This document shows positions 1 to 9,143 of a stretch of DNA of 34,768 bases, in pieces; the stretch's first letter is position 1; the number at the start of each line of letters is the position of its first letter. The notes beneath the pieces were generated by a model, which ran no database searches, was not told the DNA's origin, and was given only the letters and a program-made list of their open reading frames with translations. The DNA lies in assembly GCF_029871205.1 (NCBI RefSeq), contig NZ_SSOJ01000130.1, positions 124-34,891 on the forward strand, given 5' to 3'. The DNA is from Pseudomonas sp. BN417 (GTDB taxonomy: Bacteria > Pseudomonadota > Gammaproteobacteria > Pseudomonadales > Pseudomonadaceae). The translations under genes were made by a program, and so were the position numbers.

Positions 1-233
1 GGGGCAAGTTTTTTGGTTTGTTTTCACGGGGCCGGCCATCCGGCGATTGGAAAAGGGACTCGCCCGGGAGGGCGAAACAGAGACCTGAAGCCCGCTCGGC
101 AATGAGCTGAACACCAGAACCTCAAGCCTCACTCACACCGGATTGCCAATCCGGTCTGAGCAAAATCTCCCCGGTAATCCGCGAAGAACCTTTTTTGTGG
201 CTCGATGGTGGGGCGGGTTATATCGCGGGCAAT
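1..233. other. Non-coding region with several small hairpins
   Basis: No convincing reading frame covers this stretch. It lies beyond the 3' end of rpsT. Four short inverted repeats follow one another: GCCGG/CCGGC (31-35/40-44), TCGCCC/GGGCGA closing a GGGA loop (60-65/70-75), GCTC/GAGC (94-97/104-107) and a longer stem at 132-160 containing ACCGGAT/ATCCGGT. None is followed by a T run, so none looks like a simple terminator. The stretch could be an untranslated region of a gene outside the window or a structured RNA. I recognise no known RNA family. Confidence 0.35.
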
Positions 234-260
234 AAAAAACCGGCCAGGAGGCCGGTTTTT
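234..260 (-). terminator. Rho-independent terminator of rpsT
   Basis: The stem ACCGGCC (239-245) / GGCCGGT (250-256) closes an AGGA loop and is flanked by an A run on the left and a T run on the right. On the minus strand it is a GC-rich hairpin followed by U residues, 16 bases after the rpsT stop codon. The symmetry means it could also stop transcription entering from the left. Confidence 0.9.
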
Positions 261-275
261 CGCAAGAACTCAAGC

Positions 276-551
276 TTAGGCAGCAGCTTGACCGAGCGCC
301 TTGATGTGGGCGTTCAGGCGGCTCTTGTGACGAGCAGCTTTGTTCTTGTGGATGATGCCTTTGTCGGCCATGCGGTCGATCACCGGTACAGCGGCGGTGA
401 AAGCGGCTTGAGCCTTGGGCAGGTCTTTGGCGTCGATAGCCTTGACCACGTTCTTGATGTAGGTACGAACCATGGAGCGCAGGCTGGCGTTATGGCTACG
501 ACGCTTCTCAGCCTGTTTGGCGCGTTTTTTGGCAGAAGGTGTATTGGCCAC
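276..551 (-). CDS. rpsT: 30S ribosomal protein S20
   Basis: Ribosomal protein S20 binds 16S rRNA early in 30S assembly. The 91-residue product is rich in Lys, Arg and Ala and carries the family's N-terminal S-A-K-K-R and the central [10 protein letters not shown] segment. I chose the GTG at 549-551 as start because GAGGAG lies 7 bases upstream and S20 proteins begin A-N-x-x-S-A-K-K directly after the initiator. The in-frame ATG at 579-581 lies upstream of that ribosome binding site. A non-ATG start is also known for E. coli rpsT, where it takes part in autogenous control; similar control here is inference. The gene is monocistronic, with its own promoter (598-626) and terminator (234-260), and is divergent from murJ. 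Confidence 0.97.
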   Translation of the reverse strand: MANTPSAKKRAKQAEKRRSHNASLRSMVRTYIKNVVKAIDAKDLPKAQAAFTAAVPVIDRMADKGIIHKNKAARHKSRLNAHIKALGQAAA

Positions 552-597
552 CGTCAAGCTCCTCGAAACTGGGGGATACATTCAAATAAGGCCGCGA

Positions 598-626
598 ATC
601 TTGCCTACCCGTCCGATCCTTGTCAA
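598..626 (-). promoter_or_regulatory. Sigma-70 promoter of rpsT
   Basis: Read on the minus strand, a perfect -35 TTGACA (621-626) is followed after 17 bases by CAAGAT (598-603). The region just downstream is GC-rich, as in stringently controlled ribosomal promoters. The site lies 47 bases upstream of the GTG start. Confidence 0.7.
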
Positions 627-765
627 GGGCAATCGGGAGGTCGCGGCGACGAGCGTGCATTCTCGCACAGGATGATTTATTCCCGCTCGGCCTCTACACT
701 CGGCAGCCTTGACCGCCCGGCCCGCAAAGCGTCGCCGGGTCGCGCGTTTCCTGTCCGGACCCCTT

Positions 766-2301
766 ATGAACCTGCTCAAGTCGCTGGCGGCCGTCAGCTC
801 CATCACCATGCTTTCCCGCGTCCTGGGTTTTGTCCGCGACACCATCGTTGCGCGCTATTTCGGCGCCGGCATGGCCACCGACGCCTTCTTCGTTGCTTTC
901 AAATTGCCCAACCTGCTGCGCCGGATCTTCGCCGAAGGCGCCTTCTCGCAGGCTTTCGTGCCCATCCTGGCCGAGTACAAGACCCAGCAGGGCGAGGAGG
1001 CGACCCGGACTTTCATCGCTTATGTCTCGGGCCTGCTGACCCTGATCCTGGCGCTGGTGACCCTGCTGGGCATCCTGGCCGCCCCCTGGGTGATCTGGGT
1101 GACCGCGCCGGGGTTCGCCAAGGAGCCCGAGAAGTTCGCCCTGACTACCGACCTGCTGCGGGTGACCTTCCCCTATATCTTCCTGATCTCGCTGTCGTCC
1201 CTGGCGGGCGCCATCCTGAATACCTGGAACCGCTACTCGGTGCCGGCATTCGTGCCGACCCTGCTGAACGTCAGCATGATCGGCTTCGCGCTGTTCCTGA
1301 TTCCCTATTTCGATCCGCCGATCATGGCGCTCGGCTGGGCGGTGCTGGCCGGCGGCCTGGCCCAGCTGGTCTACCAGCTGCCGTCGCTGAAGCGCATCGG
1401 CATGCTCGTGCTGCCGCGGCTGAACCTGCGCGATGCGGGCGTCTGGCGGGTGCTGAAGCAGATGGGGCCGGCCATTTTCGGGGTTTCCGTAGGACAGATT
1501 TCGCTGATCATCAACACGATCTTCGCCTCCTTCCTGGCGGCGGGCTCAGTGTCCTGGATGTATTACGCCGATCGCCTGATGGAACTGCCATCCGGCGTGC
1601 TGGGCGTTGCCCTGGGCACCATACTGCTGCCCTCCCTGGCCAAGACCTACGCCAGTGACGACCGCCATGCCTACTCGCAGCTGCTCGACTGGGGCCTGCG
1701 CCTGTGCTTCCTGCTGGTGCTGCCCTGCACCCTGGCCCTGGCCCTGTTGGCCGAACCCTTGACGGTGTCGCTCTTCCAGTACGGCAAGTTCAGCGCCAAC
1801 GACGCGTTCATGACCCAGCGTGCGCTGATCGCCTACGCCGTCGGCCTGCTCGGGATCATCCTGGTGAAGGTGCTGGCTCCCGGGTTCTACGCGCGGCAGA
1901 ACATCCGCACGCCGGTGCGCATCGCCATCTTCACCCTGGTGGCGACCCAACTGATGAACCTCGCCTTCGTCTTCCCCCTGCGCCATGCCGGCCTGGCCCT
2001 GTCTATCAGCTTGGCCGCCTGCCTGAATGCCGGATTGCTTTACTGGCAGCTGCGTAAGCAGCATCTGTTCCAGCCGCAGCCGGGCTGGGGCAGGTTCCTC
2101 GCCAAACTGGTGCTGGCGGTGCTGGTGATGTGCGCCGTGCTGCTGGGCGTGATGCTCCTGATGCCGGCCTGGGAGCAGGGCGGCATGACCGAGCGGCTGC
2201 TGCGCCTGGGCGCGCTGGTAGGGGCGGGCGTAGTGGCCTATTTCGGCATGCTGGCGCTGCTGGGATTCCGCCCACGCGACTTCGCCCGGCGGGCCGTCTG
2301 A
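766..2301 (+). CDS. murJ: Lipid II flippase MurJ (MviN)
   Basis: MurJ moves lipid II from the inner to the outer face of the cytoplasmic membrane for peptidoglycan synthesis and belongs to the MOP exporter superfamily. The 511-residue product is hydrophobic throughout, consistent with about 14 transmembrane helices. It carries the conserved N-terminal segments S-R-V-L-G-F-V-R-D and [12 protein letters not shown], including the Arg residues of the central cavity. The ATG at 766 ([12 protein letters not shown]) fits the family N-terminus, although the ribosome binding site is weak; longer in-frame starts add a basic extension atypical of the family. The gene is divergent from rpsT and is followed by ribF after a 110-base gap with its own promoter. 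Confidence 0.96.
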   Translation: MNLLKSLAAVSSITMLSRVLGFVRDTIVARYFGAGMATDAFFVAFKLPNLLRRIFAEGAFSQAFVPILAEYKTQQGEEATRTFIAYVSGLLTLILALVTLLGILAAPWVIWVTAPGFAKEPEKFALTTDLLRVTFPYIFLISLSSLAGAILNTWNRYSVPAFVPTLLNVSMIGFALFLIPYFDPPIMALGWAVLAGGLAQLVYQLPSLKRIGMLVLPRLNLRDAGVWRVLKQMGPAIFGVSVGQISLIINTIFASFLAAGSVSWMYYADRLMELPSGVLGVALGTILLPSLAKTYASDDRHAYSQLLDWGLRLCFLLVLPCTLALALLAEPLTVSLFQYGKFSANDAFMTQRALIAYAVGLLGIILVKVLAPGFYARQNIRTPVRIAIFTLVATQLMNLAFVFPLRHAGLALSISLAACLNAGLLYWQLRKQHLFQPQPGWGRFLAKLVLAVLVMCAVLLGVMLLMPAWEQGGMTERLLRLGALVGAGVVAYFGMLALLGFRPRDFARRAV

Positions 2302-2353
2302 TTCGCTGACGCCCATCCCGTCGCCACTTGTCGCACTGGCGGGCGTATGCCGC

Positions 2354-2383
2354 CTGTTGTCCGGCGCCGGCTGTGCGTATAAT
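2354..2383 (+). promoter_or_regulatory. Probable sigma-70 promoter for ribF-ileS-lspA-fkpB
   Basis: A perfect TATAAT lies at 2378-2383, 28 bases before the ribF ATG. The best -35 candidates are CTGTTG (2354-2359, 18-base spacer) or TTGTCC (2357-2362, 15-base spacer), so the -10 is much stronger than the -35. Confidence 0.55.
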
Positions 2384-2411
2384 CGACCACTTTGTGAACA
2401 AGACTTGTGCT

Positions 2412-3350
2412 ATGCAGCTGGTTCGAGGCCTACACAACCTGCGGCCCCAACATCGGGGCTGTGTCGCCACCATTGGCAATTTCGACGGCGTGCACCGCGG
2501 CCACCAGGCCATTCTCAAGCGGTTGCGCGAGCGTGCGGCTGAGCTGGGTTTGCCCAGTTGCGTGGTGATTTTCGAGCCGCAGCCGCGTGAATACTTCGGC
2601 CCGGATACAGCGCCTGTGCGCCTGACGCGCTTGCGCGACAAGCTTGAGCTGCTGGCGCGCGAGGGCGTGGACCGGGTGCTCTGCCTGGCTTTCAACCGCC
2701 GTCTGCGCGAACTCAGCGCCGCGGAGTTCGTCCACGCGGTGCTGGTGGAAGGGCTGGGAGCGGCGCACCTGGAGATCGGCGACGATTTCCGCTTCGGTTG
2801 CGATCGTGCCGGCGATTTCGCCTTCCTCCTGCAGGCTGGCGAGGCCGAGGGCTTCAGCGTCGAAGCCGCGGCTACCGTGGAGCTGGATGGCCAGCGGGTC
2901 AGCAGCACGCAGGTGCGCCAGGCCCTGGCCGCGGGCGACTTCCCCCTCGCCGAGCGCCTGCTGGGCCGTCCCTTCACCATTACCGGCCGGGTGCTGCACG
3001 GGCAGAAGCTCGGCCGCCAGCTGGGCACCCCGACCGCGAACGTGCAGCTCAAGCGCCGCCGCGTCCCGCTCAACGGCGTGTACCTGGTGAGCGTGGAGCT
3101 GGACGACCAACAACTGCCTGGCGTCGCCAACATCGGCGTACGTCCCAGCGTCAAGGGCGACGGGCGCGCCCACCTGGAGGTCCACCTGCTGGACTATTCC
3201 GCCGACCTCTACGACCGGCGGATCAGCGTGACCTTCCACCACAAGCTGCGCGATGAGCAGCGTTTTGCCTCCCTGGAGGCGCTGAAGTCGGCGATCGATG
3301 CGGATGTCGCTGCCGCCCGTGCCTATTGGCAGGGTACTCAATCAAATTGA
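2412..3350 (+). CDS. ribF: Bifunctional riboflavin kinase / FAD synthetase
   Basis: RibF phosphorylates riboflavin to FMN and adenylates FMN to FAD in the cytoplasm. The 312-residue product has the nucleotidyltransferase signature G-N-F-D-G-V-H-R-G-H at residues 22-31 in its N-terminal FAD-synthetase half. Its C-terminal kinase half carries G-T-P-T-A-N at 205-210. The start at 2412 (MQLVRGL) gives the usual family length; an ATG at 2328 would add 28 residues atypical of RibF. The ribosome binding site is poor. The gene is followed after 15 bases by ileS, the standard ribF-ileS-lspA arrangement of gammaproteobacteria. Confidence 0.97.
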   Translation: MQLVRGLHNLRPQHRGCVATIGNFDGVHRGHQAILKRLRERAAELGLPSCVVIFEPQPREYFGPDTAPVRLTRLRDKLELLAREGVDRVLCLAFNRRLRELSAAEFVHAVLVEGLGAAHLEIGDDFRFGCDRAGDFAFLLQAGEAEGFSVEAAATVELDGQRVSSTQVRQALAAGDFPLAERLLGRPFTITGRVLHGQKLGRQLGTPTANVQLKRRRVPLNGVYLVSVELDDQQLPGVANIGVRPSVKGDGRAHLEVHLLDYSADLYDRRISVTFHHKLRDEQRFASLEALKSAIDADVAAARAYWQGTQSN

Positions 3351-3365
3351 AGAGCCTGGACTGAA

Positions 3366-6200
3366 ATGACCGATTACAAAGCGACCCTCAACCTGCCGGA
3401 GACGGCATTCCCGATGAAGGCCGGTCTGCCCCAGCGCGAACCGGAACTGCTGCAGCGCTGGAACAGTATCGACCTGTACAGCAAGCTGCGGCAGATCGGG
3501 GAAGGGCGCCCGAAGTTCGTCCTGCATGATGGCCCGCCCTACGCCAACGGCAGCATTCACATCGGTCACGCGGTCAACAAGATCCTCAAGGACATCATCG
3601 TTCGCTCCAAGACCCTGGCAGGCTTCGATGCCCCCTACGTGCCGGGCTGGGACTGCCACGGCCTGCCAATCGAGCACAAGGTCGAGACCACCCACGGCAA
3701 GAACCTGCCCGCGGACAAGACCCGCGAGCTGTGCCGCACTTACGCCGCCGAGCAGATCGAGGGCCAGAAGGCCGACTTCATCCGCCTGGGCGTGCTGGGT
3801 GAATGGGACAACCCCTACAAGACCATGGCATTCGCCAACGAGGCTGGCGAGATCCGCGCCCTGGCCGAGATGGTCAAGCAAGGCTTCGTGTTCAAGGGGC
3901 TGAAGCCGGTGAACTGGTGCTTCGATTGCGGCTCGGCCCTGGCCGAAGCTGAAGTCGAGTACCAGGACAAGAAGTCCGACGCGATCGACGTCGCCTTCGC
4001 CGTGGAAGACGCCGACAAGCTGGCCGCCGCCTTCGGCCTGCCGAGCCTGGCCAAGCCCGCCGCCATCGTCATCTGGACCACCACGCCCTGGACCATCCCG
4101 GCCAACCAGGCGCTGAACGTCCATCCCGAATTCAACTACGCGCTGGTCGACACCGGCGAGCGCCTGCTGCTGTTGGCCGAAGAGCTGGTGGAGAGCTGCC
4201 TGCAACGCTACGGCCTGGAAGGCGAGGTCATCGCCACCGCCAAGGGCGAGGCGCTGGACCTGATCCGCTTCCGCCATCCCTTCTACGAGCGCCTCTCGCC
4301 GGTCTACCTGGCCGAGTACGTCGAACTGGGCGCCGGCACCGGTATCGTCCATTCCGCGCCGGCTTACGGTGAGGACGACTTCCGTACCTGCAAGCAGCAC
4401 GGCATGAGCAACGACGACATCCTCAGCCCGGTGCAGAGCAATGGCGTCTATGTCGAATCGCTGCCCTTCTTCGGCGGCCAGTTCATCTGGAAGGCCAACC
4501 CGGCCATCGTCGCCAAGCTGGAAGAAGTGGGCGCGCTGCTCAAGCACGAAAGTATCAGCCACAGCTACATGCACTGCTGGCGCCACAAGACCCCGCTGAT
4601 CTACCGCGCCACCGCGCAGTGGTTCGTCGGCATGGACAAGCAGCCCGCCGCGGGTGCCACCCTGCGCGAGCGTGCGCTGACCGCCATCGAGCGCACCGAG
4701 TTCGTCCCAACCTGGGGCCAGGCGCGCCTGCAGGGCATGATCGCCGGCCGTCCCGACTGGTGCATCTCGCGCCAGCGCAACTGGGGCGTGCCGATCCCCT
4801 TCTTCCTGCACAAGGCCAGCGGTGAACTGCACCCGCGCACCGTCGAGCTGATGGAGCAGGTCGCCCAGCGCGTCGAGCAGGAAGGCATCGAGGCCTGGTT
4901 CAAGCTGGACGCCGCCGAGCTGCTGGGTGACGAGGCCGGCCAATACGACAAGATCAGCGATACCCTGGACGTCTGGTTCGACTCCGGCACCACTCACTGG
5001 CACGTGCTGCGCGGTTCCCACGCCGAGCTGGGCCACCCCAGCGGCCCTGCCGCCGACCTCTACCTGGAAGGCTCGGACCAGCACCGCGGCTGGTTCCACT
5101 CGTCCCTGCTGACCGGCTGCGCCATCGACGGCCATGCGCCGTACCGCCAGTTGCTGACCCACGGCTTCACCGTGGACGAGTCGGGCCGCAAGATGTCCAA
5201 GTCCCTGGGCAACGTGATCGCCCCGCAGCAGGTCACCGACAGCCTGGGCGCCGACATCCTGCGCCTTTGGGTATCGGCGACCGACTATTCCGGCGAGATG
5301 GCCGTCTCCCAGCAGATCCTCCAGCGCAGCGCCGATGCCTACCGCCGCATCCGCAACACCGCGCGCTTCCTGCTGGCCAACCTGAATGGCTTCGAGCCGG
5401 CCCGGGACCTGCTGCCCGCCGAGGATATGCTGGCCCTGGACCGCTGGGCCGTGGACCGCGCCCTGCTGCTGCAGCGCGAGCTGGAAGAGGCCTATAGCGA
5501 ATACCGCTTCTGGAACGTCTACTCCAAGGTGCACAACTTCTGCGTGCAGGAGCTGGGCGGCTTCTACCTCGACATCATCAAGGACCGCCAGTACACCACC
5601 GCGGCCGACAGCGTGGCGCGCAAATCCTGCCAGACCGCGCTGTTCCATATCGCCGAGGCGCTGGTGCGCTGGGTCGCGCCGATCCTGGCCTTCACCGCCG
5701 AGGAGATCTGGCAGTACCTGCCGGGCGAGCGCAACGAGTCCGTCATGCTCAACACCTGGTACCAGGGCCTGGCCGAACTGCCGGAAGGCACCGAACTGGA
5801 TCGCGAGTTCTGGGAGCAGGTGATGGCCGTCAAGGCCTCGGTCAACAAGGAGCTGGAGAACCTGCGCAGCACCAAGGCCATCGGCGGCAACCTGCAGGCC
5901 GAGGTGACCCTGTTCGCCGAAGACGCCCTGGCCGCGCGCCTGGCCAAACTGGGCAACGAACTGCGCTTCGTGCTGATCACTTCCGTCGCTGAAGTCCAGC
6001 CGCTGGCGAGCGCCCCGGCCGATGCCGTGGAAACCGACGTGGCCGGCCTCAAGCTGAAGATCCACAAGTCCGCCTTCACCAAGTGCGGCCGCTGCTGGCA
6101 CCACCGCGCCGACGTCGGCCAGTTTGTGCAGCACCCGGAGCTGTGCAGCCGTTGCGTGGAGAACATCGATGGCGCCGGCGAGGTTCGTCACTATGCCTAA
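3366..6200 (+). CDS. ileS: Isoleucyl-tRNA synthetase
   Basis: This class I aminoacyl-tRNA synthetase charges tRNA-Ile and edits mis-activated valine. The 944-residue product has the HIGH motif at 65-68 and KMSKS at 609-613. A C-terminal zinc site is formed by Cys 907, 910, 927 and 930. The central W-T-T-T-P-W-T motif marks the editing (CP1) domain. Length and zinc finger match the bacterial mupirocin-sensitive IleS type. The last eight bases overlap the lspA start, so translation of the two is probably coupled. Confidence 0.98.
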   Translation: MTDYKATLNLPETAFPMKAGLPQREPELLQRWNSIDLYSKLRQIGEGRPKFVLHDGPPYANGSIHIGHAVNKILKDIIVRSKTLAGFDAPYVPGWDCHGLPIEHKVETTHGKNLPADKTRELCRTYAAEQIEGQKADFIRLGVLGEWDNPYKTMAFANEAGEIRALAEMVKQGFVFKGLKPVNWCFDCGSALAEAEVEYQDKKSDAIDVAFAVEDADKLAAAFGLPSLAKPAAIVIWTTTPWTIPANQALNVHPEFNYALVDTGERLLLLAEELVESCLQRYGLEGEVIATAKGEALDLIRFRHPFYERLSPVYLAEYVELGAGTGIVHSAPAYGEDDFRTCKQHGMSNDDILSPVQSNGVYVESLPFFGGQFIWKANPAIVAKLEEVGALLKHESISHSYMHCWRHKTPLIYRATAQWFVGMDKQPAAGATLRERALTAIERTEFVPTWGQARLQGMIAGRPDWCISRQRNWGVPIPFFLHKASGELHPRTVELMEQVAQRVEQEGIEAWFKLDAAELLGDEAGQYDKISDTLDVWFDSGTTHWHVLRGSHAELGHPSGPAADLYLEGSDQHRGWFHSSLLTGCAIDGHAPYRQLLTHGFTVDESGRKMSKSLGNVIAPQQVTDSLGADILRLWVSATDYSGEMAVSQQILQRSADAYRRIRNTARFLLANLNGFEPARDLLPAEDMLALDRWAVDRALLLQRELEEAYSEYRFWNVYSKVHNFCVQELGGFYLDIIKDRQYTTAADSVARKSCQTALFHIAEALVRWVAPILAFTAEEIWQYLPGERNESVMLNTWYQGLAELPEGTELDREFWEQVMAVKASVNKELENLRSTKAIGGNLQAEVTLFAEDALAARLAKLGNELRFVLITSVAEVQPLASAPADAVETDVAGLKLKIHKSAFTKCGRCWHHRADVGQFVQHPELCSRCVENIDGAGEVRHYA

Positions 6201-6696
6201 GGGATATGGCCGCCTCGGCTGGCTCTGGCTGACCGTACTGGTGTTCGTGGTGGACCAGGCGAGCAAGTGGTTCTTCGAGACCGAGCTCAGCCTCTACCAG
6301 CGGATCGTGGTCATTCCCGACCTCTTCAGCTGGACCCTGGCCTACAACACCGGCGCGGCCTTCAGCTTCCTCGCCGACAGTTCCGGCTGGCAGCGCTGGC
6401 TGTTCGCCCTGATCGCCATCGTGGTCAGCGGCGTGCTGGTGGTCTGGCTCAAGCGCCTCAAGCACGGCGAGACCTGGCTGGCCATCGCCCTGGCCCTGGT
6501 GCTGGGCGGTGCGCTGGGCAACCTGTACGACCGCATCGTGCTCGGCCATGTGGTCGACTTCATCCTGGTGCACTGGCAGGACCGCTGGCGCTTCCCGGCA
6601 TTCAACGTGGCCGACAGCGCCATTACCGTCGGCGCGATCATGCTGGCGCTGGACATGTTCAAATCGAAGAAATCCGGAGAAACCGCCCATGACTGA
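6193..6696 (+). CDS. lspA: Lipoprotein signal peptidase (signal peptidase II)
   Basis: LspA is an inner-membrane aspartyl protease that removes signal peptides from diacylglyceryl-modified prolipoproteins. The 167-residue product has four hydrophobic segments and the catalytic dyad Asp122 (G-H-V-V-D-F) and Asp141 (N-V-A-D-S). These correspond to Asp124 and Asp143 of the P. aeruginosa enzyme. The start at 6193 lies inside the last codons of ileS (8-base overlap). The stop overlaps fkpB by eight bases in the same way. Probable substrates within the window include BamD. Confidence 0.97.
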   Translation: MPKGYGRLGWLWLTVLVFVVDQASKWFFETELSLYQRIVVIPDLFSWTLAYNTGAAFSFLADSSGWQRWLFALIAIVVSGVLVVWLKRLKHGETWLAIALALVLGGALGNLYDRIVLGHVVDFILVHWQDRWRFPAFNVADSAITVGAIMLALDMFKSKKSGETAHD

Positions 6697-7126
6697 ACAT
6701 CGCATAGGGCCGGACATGGAGGTTACCCTGCATTTCGCCATCAAGCTCGACAATGGCGACGTGGTCGACAGCACCTTCGAGAAGCAACCCGCCACCTTCA
6801 AGGTGGGCGACGGCAACCTGCTGCCGGGCTTCGAGAGCGTGCTCTTCGGCCTCAAGGCTGGCGACAAGCGTGTGCTGGCGATCGAACCCGAGCAGGGCTT
6901 CGGCCAGCCCAGCCCGCAGAACGTGCAGGTGATGCCCCGCGGCAACTTCCAGGACATGGAACTCTCCGAAGGCCTGCTGATCATCTTCAATGACGCGGCG
7001 AATGCCGAGCTGCCCGGTGTGGTCAAGTTCATCGATGACAGCCACGTGACCATCGACTTCAACCACCCGCTAGCCGGCAAGCCGCTGTCCTTCGAGGTGG
7101 AGATCCTGTCGGTCCGCCCCGTCTGA
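6689..7126 (+). CDS. fkpB: FKBP-type peptidyl-prolyl cis-trans isomerase
   Basis: The 145-residue protein belongs to the SlyD/SlpA (FkpB) class of FKBP isomerases, which speed proline isomerisation and act as chaperones in the cytoplasm. Visible family features are the F-E-K-Q-P-x-T-F-K-V-G-D-G strand and the P-E-Q-G-F-G-Q-P loop before the inserted flap domain. It lacks the His-rich tail typical of SlyD, which favours FkpB. ATG 6689 follows a GGAGA ribosome binding site and overlaps the end of lspA, completing the ribF-ileS-lspA-fkpB unit. Confidence 0.95.
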   Translation: MTEHRIGPDMEVTLHFAIKLDNGDVVDSTFEKQPATFKVGDGNLLPGFESVLFGLKAGDKRVLAIEPEQGFGQPSPQNVQVMPRGNFQDMELSEGLLIIFNDAANAELPGVVKFIDDSHVTIDFNHPLAGKPLSFEVEILSVRPV

Positions 7127-7140
7127 AGGGGCGGGGCAAC

Positions 7141-7180
7141 TGTAGGAGCGAGGGGGACGCCGAGTTCTTGCTCGCGAATG
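7141..7180. repeat. REP-type intergenic repeat, copy 1
   Basis: The arms TGTAGGAGCGAG and CTTGCTCGCGAA are those of the common Pseudomonas REP sequence. Here they are separated by an extra GGGGACGCCGAGTT. The same 40 bases recur exactly at 28666-28705. The copy sits in the fkpB-ispH gap, so read-through mRNA would carry it. Confidence 0.75.
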
Positions 7181-7219
7181 GGCAATTCCCGGCCGCGACG
7201 GCTGTACGAGGTAACCAGC

Positions 7220-8167
7220 ATGCAAATCAAACTCGCCAACCCCCGTGGCTTCTGCGCCGGCGTCGACCGCGCCATCGAGATCGTCAACCGCGCCCTCGAG
7301 GTGTTCGGTCCGCCGATCTACGTGCGCCATGAAGTGGTGCACAACAAGTTCGTGGTCGAAGACCTGCGCGCCCGCGGCGCCGTGTTCGTCGAAGAGCTGG
7401 ACCAGGTGCCGGACAACGTCATCGTCATCTTCAGCGCCCACGGCGTTTCCCAGGCCGTGCGCCAGGAGGCCGCGCGCCGCGGCCTCAAGGTGTTCGACGC
7501 CACCTGCCCGCTGGTGACCAAGGTGCACATGGAAGTCGCGCGCTACAGCCGCGACGGCCGCGAATGCATCCTCATCGGCCATGCCGGGCACCCGGAAGTC
7601 GAAGGCACCATGGGCCAGTACGACGCCAGCAACGGCGGTGCCATCTACCTGGTGGAAGACGAGGAAGACGTCGCCCGCCTGGAAGTGCGCAACCCCGAGT
7701 CCCTGTCCTTCGTCACCCAGACCACCCTGTCCATGGACGACACCAGTCGCGTCATCGACGCGCTGCGCGCCAAGTTCCCCAGCATCGGCGGCCCGCGCAA
7801 GGACGACATCTGCTACGCCACCCAGAACCGCCAGGATGCGGTCAAGCAACTGGCCGGCGAAAGCGACGTGGTTCTGGTGGTCGGCAGCCCCAACAGCTCC
7901 AACTCCAACCGCCTGCGCGAACTCGCCGAACGCATGAACACCCCGGCCTACCTGATCGACGGCGCCGAGGACCTCAAGCGCGAGTGGTTCGACAAGGCAC
8001 AGAAAGTCGGTATCACGGCGGGCGCGTCGGCACCCGAAGTGCTGGTGCAAGGCGTGATCGAACAGCTCAGGGAATGGGGCGCCGAGGTCGCGGTCGAGCT
8101 GGATGGCCGGCCGGAGAATGTGACCTTCTCGATGCCGAAGGAATTGCGGGTGGTCGACGTCGGCTGA
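7220..8167 (+). CDS. ispH: 4-hydroxy-3-methylbut-2-enyl diphosphate reductase
   Basis: IspH (LytB) performs the last step of the MEP isoprenoid pathway, reducing HMBPP to IPP and DMAPP with a [4Fe-4S] cluster. The 315-residue product has the three cluster ligands Cys12 (F-C-A-G-V-D-R), Cys96 (A-T-C-P-L-V) and Cys198 (C-Y-A-T-Q-N-R). It also has the conserved S-N-S-S-N-S active-site loop. I chose ATG 7220 because GAGG lies 8 bases upstream and the family starts [14 protein letters not shown]. An in-frame ATG at 7178 adds residues encoded by REP-adjacent DNA. The gene converges with fimT with only 17 bases between the stops. Confidence 0.98.
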   Translation: MQIKLANPRGFCAGVDRAIEIVNRALEVFGPPIYVRHEVVHNKFVVEDLRARGAVFVEELDQVPDNVIVIFSAHGVSQAVRQEAARRGLKVFDATCPLVTKVHMEVARYSRDGRECILIGHAGHPEVEGTMGQYDASNGGAIYLVEDEEDVARLEVRNPESLSFVTQTTLSMDDTSRVIDALRAKFPSIGGPRKDDICYATQNRQDAVKQLAGESDVVLVVGSPNSSNSNRLRELAERMNTPAYLIDGAEDLKREWFDKAQKVGITAGASAPEVLVQGVIEQLREWGAEVAVELDGRPENVTFSMPKELRVVDVG

Positions 8168-8184
8168 GATTCCCCTTTATGCCA

Positions 8185-8700
8185 TCAACATGGACCGGGT
8201 TGTTCCTTGGTACGACGCACCCGGCCTGTAGCACTGATCACTAATTTTCGGACGGCCAGCTTGCCGTCGGCATGGCAGAGCACCAAGGTTCCTGCCTGAA
8301 ATGCTCCGCCGGGCATTGAAGTCCGCCCTGTCGGCATATAACGCACAAATCGCCTCACGGGTGTGTTCCCCTTGATGATCAGCCCGTCGGGCTGCGGGCC
8401 AACCTCAGCCAACACCTGCTCACCTTCGTCCCACCTGGCGTTGTTGTTCTGGTCGGCGTAAACACGCCATCCTGCGGACCAATTCTCGCCCTGGTTGTCG
8501 ACCAGCACCGGGACCCTCCTGGTGATCGAAGCTTGTCTCGCCTGGTTGAAGCTGACGAAGAGCGCGTGGCTTGCCGTGCTCAGTTGGGAGGAGCGTATGA
8601 ACTCTGTCATTGCTGGCACGCCAAGGCTGATGAGTAGTGTGATGAGCGTCAGCGCAACCAGCGCTTCGATGAGCGTGAAGCCGCGAGGGATTCCAGCCAT
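8185..8700 (-). CDS. fimT: Type IV pilus minor pilin FimT (GspH/FimT family)
   Basis: The 171-residue prepilin has a short leader ending MAGIPRG, then F-T-L-I-E-A-L with Glu5 and a hydrophobic N-terminal helix. The F-N-Q-A-R-Q-A-S-I-T-R-R segment matches the GspH/FimT family. The C-terminus reads S-A-T-G-R-V-R-R, so a GRxR motif is present at 159-162. In Legionella and Xanthomonas FimT this motif forms the DNA-binding tail used in natural transformation. Cys142 and Cys171 could form a disulfide. An AGGAGA ribosome binding site lies about 11 bases upstream. The gene stands alone, convergent with ispH and divergent from pilus operon A. A role in DNA binding is inference from the motif. Confidence 0.85.
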   Translation of the reverse strand: MAGIPRGFTLIEALVALTLITLLISLGVPAMTEFIRSSQLSTASHALFVSFNQARQASITRRVPVLVDNQGENWSAGWRVYADQNNNARWDEGEQVLAEVGPQPDGLIIKGNTPVRRFVRYMPTGRTSMPGGAFQAGTLVLCHADGKLAVRKLVISATGRVRRTKEQPGPC

Positions 8701-9053
8701 GGCATCCGTGCTCTCCTGGCGTGAACGAGTGGACGACCTGTCGTCCGTGGTCTTGGCCCGCCCGTCGCCGATGAAAGGACGTCAGTCGGAACCGACCTAT
8801 AAGCTTCTGGAATTGAAGGATTTTCTCAACGTCACCCGATCTTTGGGGCAACGAAGAAATCTCCGGAATTTGGTGGCAGGTCACTTTGTGGCCTGTAGGA
8901 AAGGCGCATCCTATATGCGCGATTGTGCTAAGGCTTAATGCGGACCAGTTGTTTCGCGTGGGGTCTGTCGAGTTATCGAATGTCAGAGCCAAGGCAGGCC
9001 TGACCAAGGCTGTTGTTGGTGTGGGAGTTGCGGCAGCAGTAGGAGGGTGGAGA
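8701..9053. promoter_or_regulatory. Divergent control region between fimT and pilus operon A
   Basis: This 353-base region has lower GC than its surroundings and no gene I can support. It must hold the promoters of fimT (-) and operon A (+), but I find no strong sigma-70 or sigma-54 match. Two operator-like inverted repeats are visible. One is GGACGAC-CT-GTCGTCC at 8731-8746, in the probable fimT leader. The other is GCGCAT-CCTAT-ATGCGC at 8904-8920. Any regulator binding them is unknown. Confidence 0.4.
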
Positions 9054-9134
9054 ATGGGCGAGTTGAAAGGATCTCAACTGAAGTCGAGGGCTGTGATGTC
9101 GAATCCGGCATTCCTCCGGTCGTACAACCAATAA
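9054..9134 (+). CDS. 26-residue small ORF leading pilus operon A
   Basis: An ATG at 9054 follows a perfect AGGAGG (9041-9046) at 7 bases, the best ribosome binding site in this part of the window. The ORF reads M-G-E-L-K-G-S-Q-L-K and ends at TAA 9132-9134. Those last bases overlap the ribosome binding site of the next gene, pilE (AAGGTGA, 9133-9139). The peptide is polar and basic with no membrane segment, prepilin motif or recognised domain. It could be a leader peptide coupling translation into pilE, a small protein, or chance; the ribosome binding site is the main evidence. Confidence 0.4.
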   Translation: MGELKGSQLKSRAVMSNPAFLRSYNQ

Positions 9135-9143
9135 GGTGACCCC

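Noticed and set aside
3342-6266. 974-codon open frame antisense to ileS
   Set aside because: ileS is beyond doubt, and GC-rich codon bias leaves the opposite strand open; the translation is low-complexity and matches no family.
8872-8898. Sigma-54-like GG-N10-GC in the fimT-pilE gap
   Set aside because: Only the GG and GC spacing fits; the surrounding bases do not match TGGCAC-N5-TTGC.
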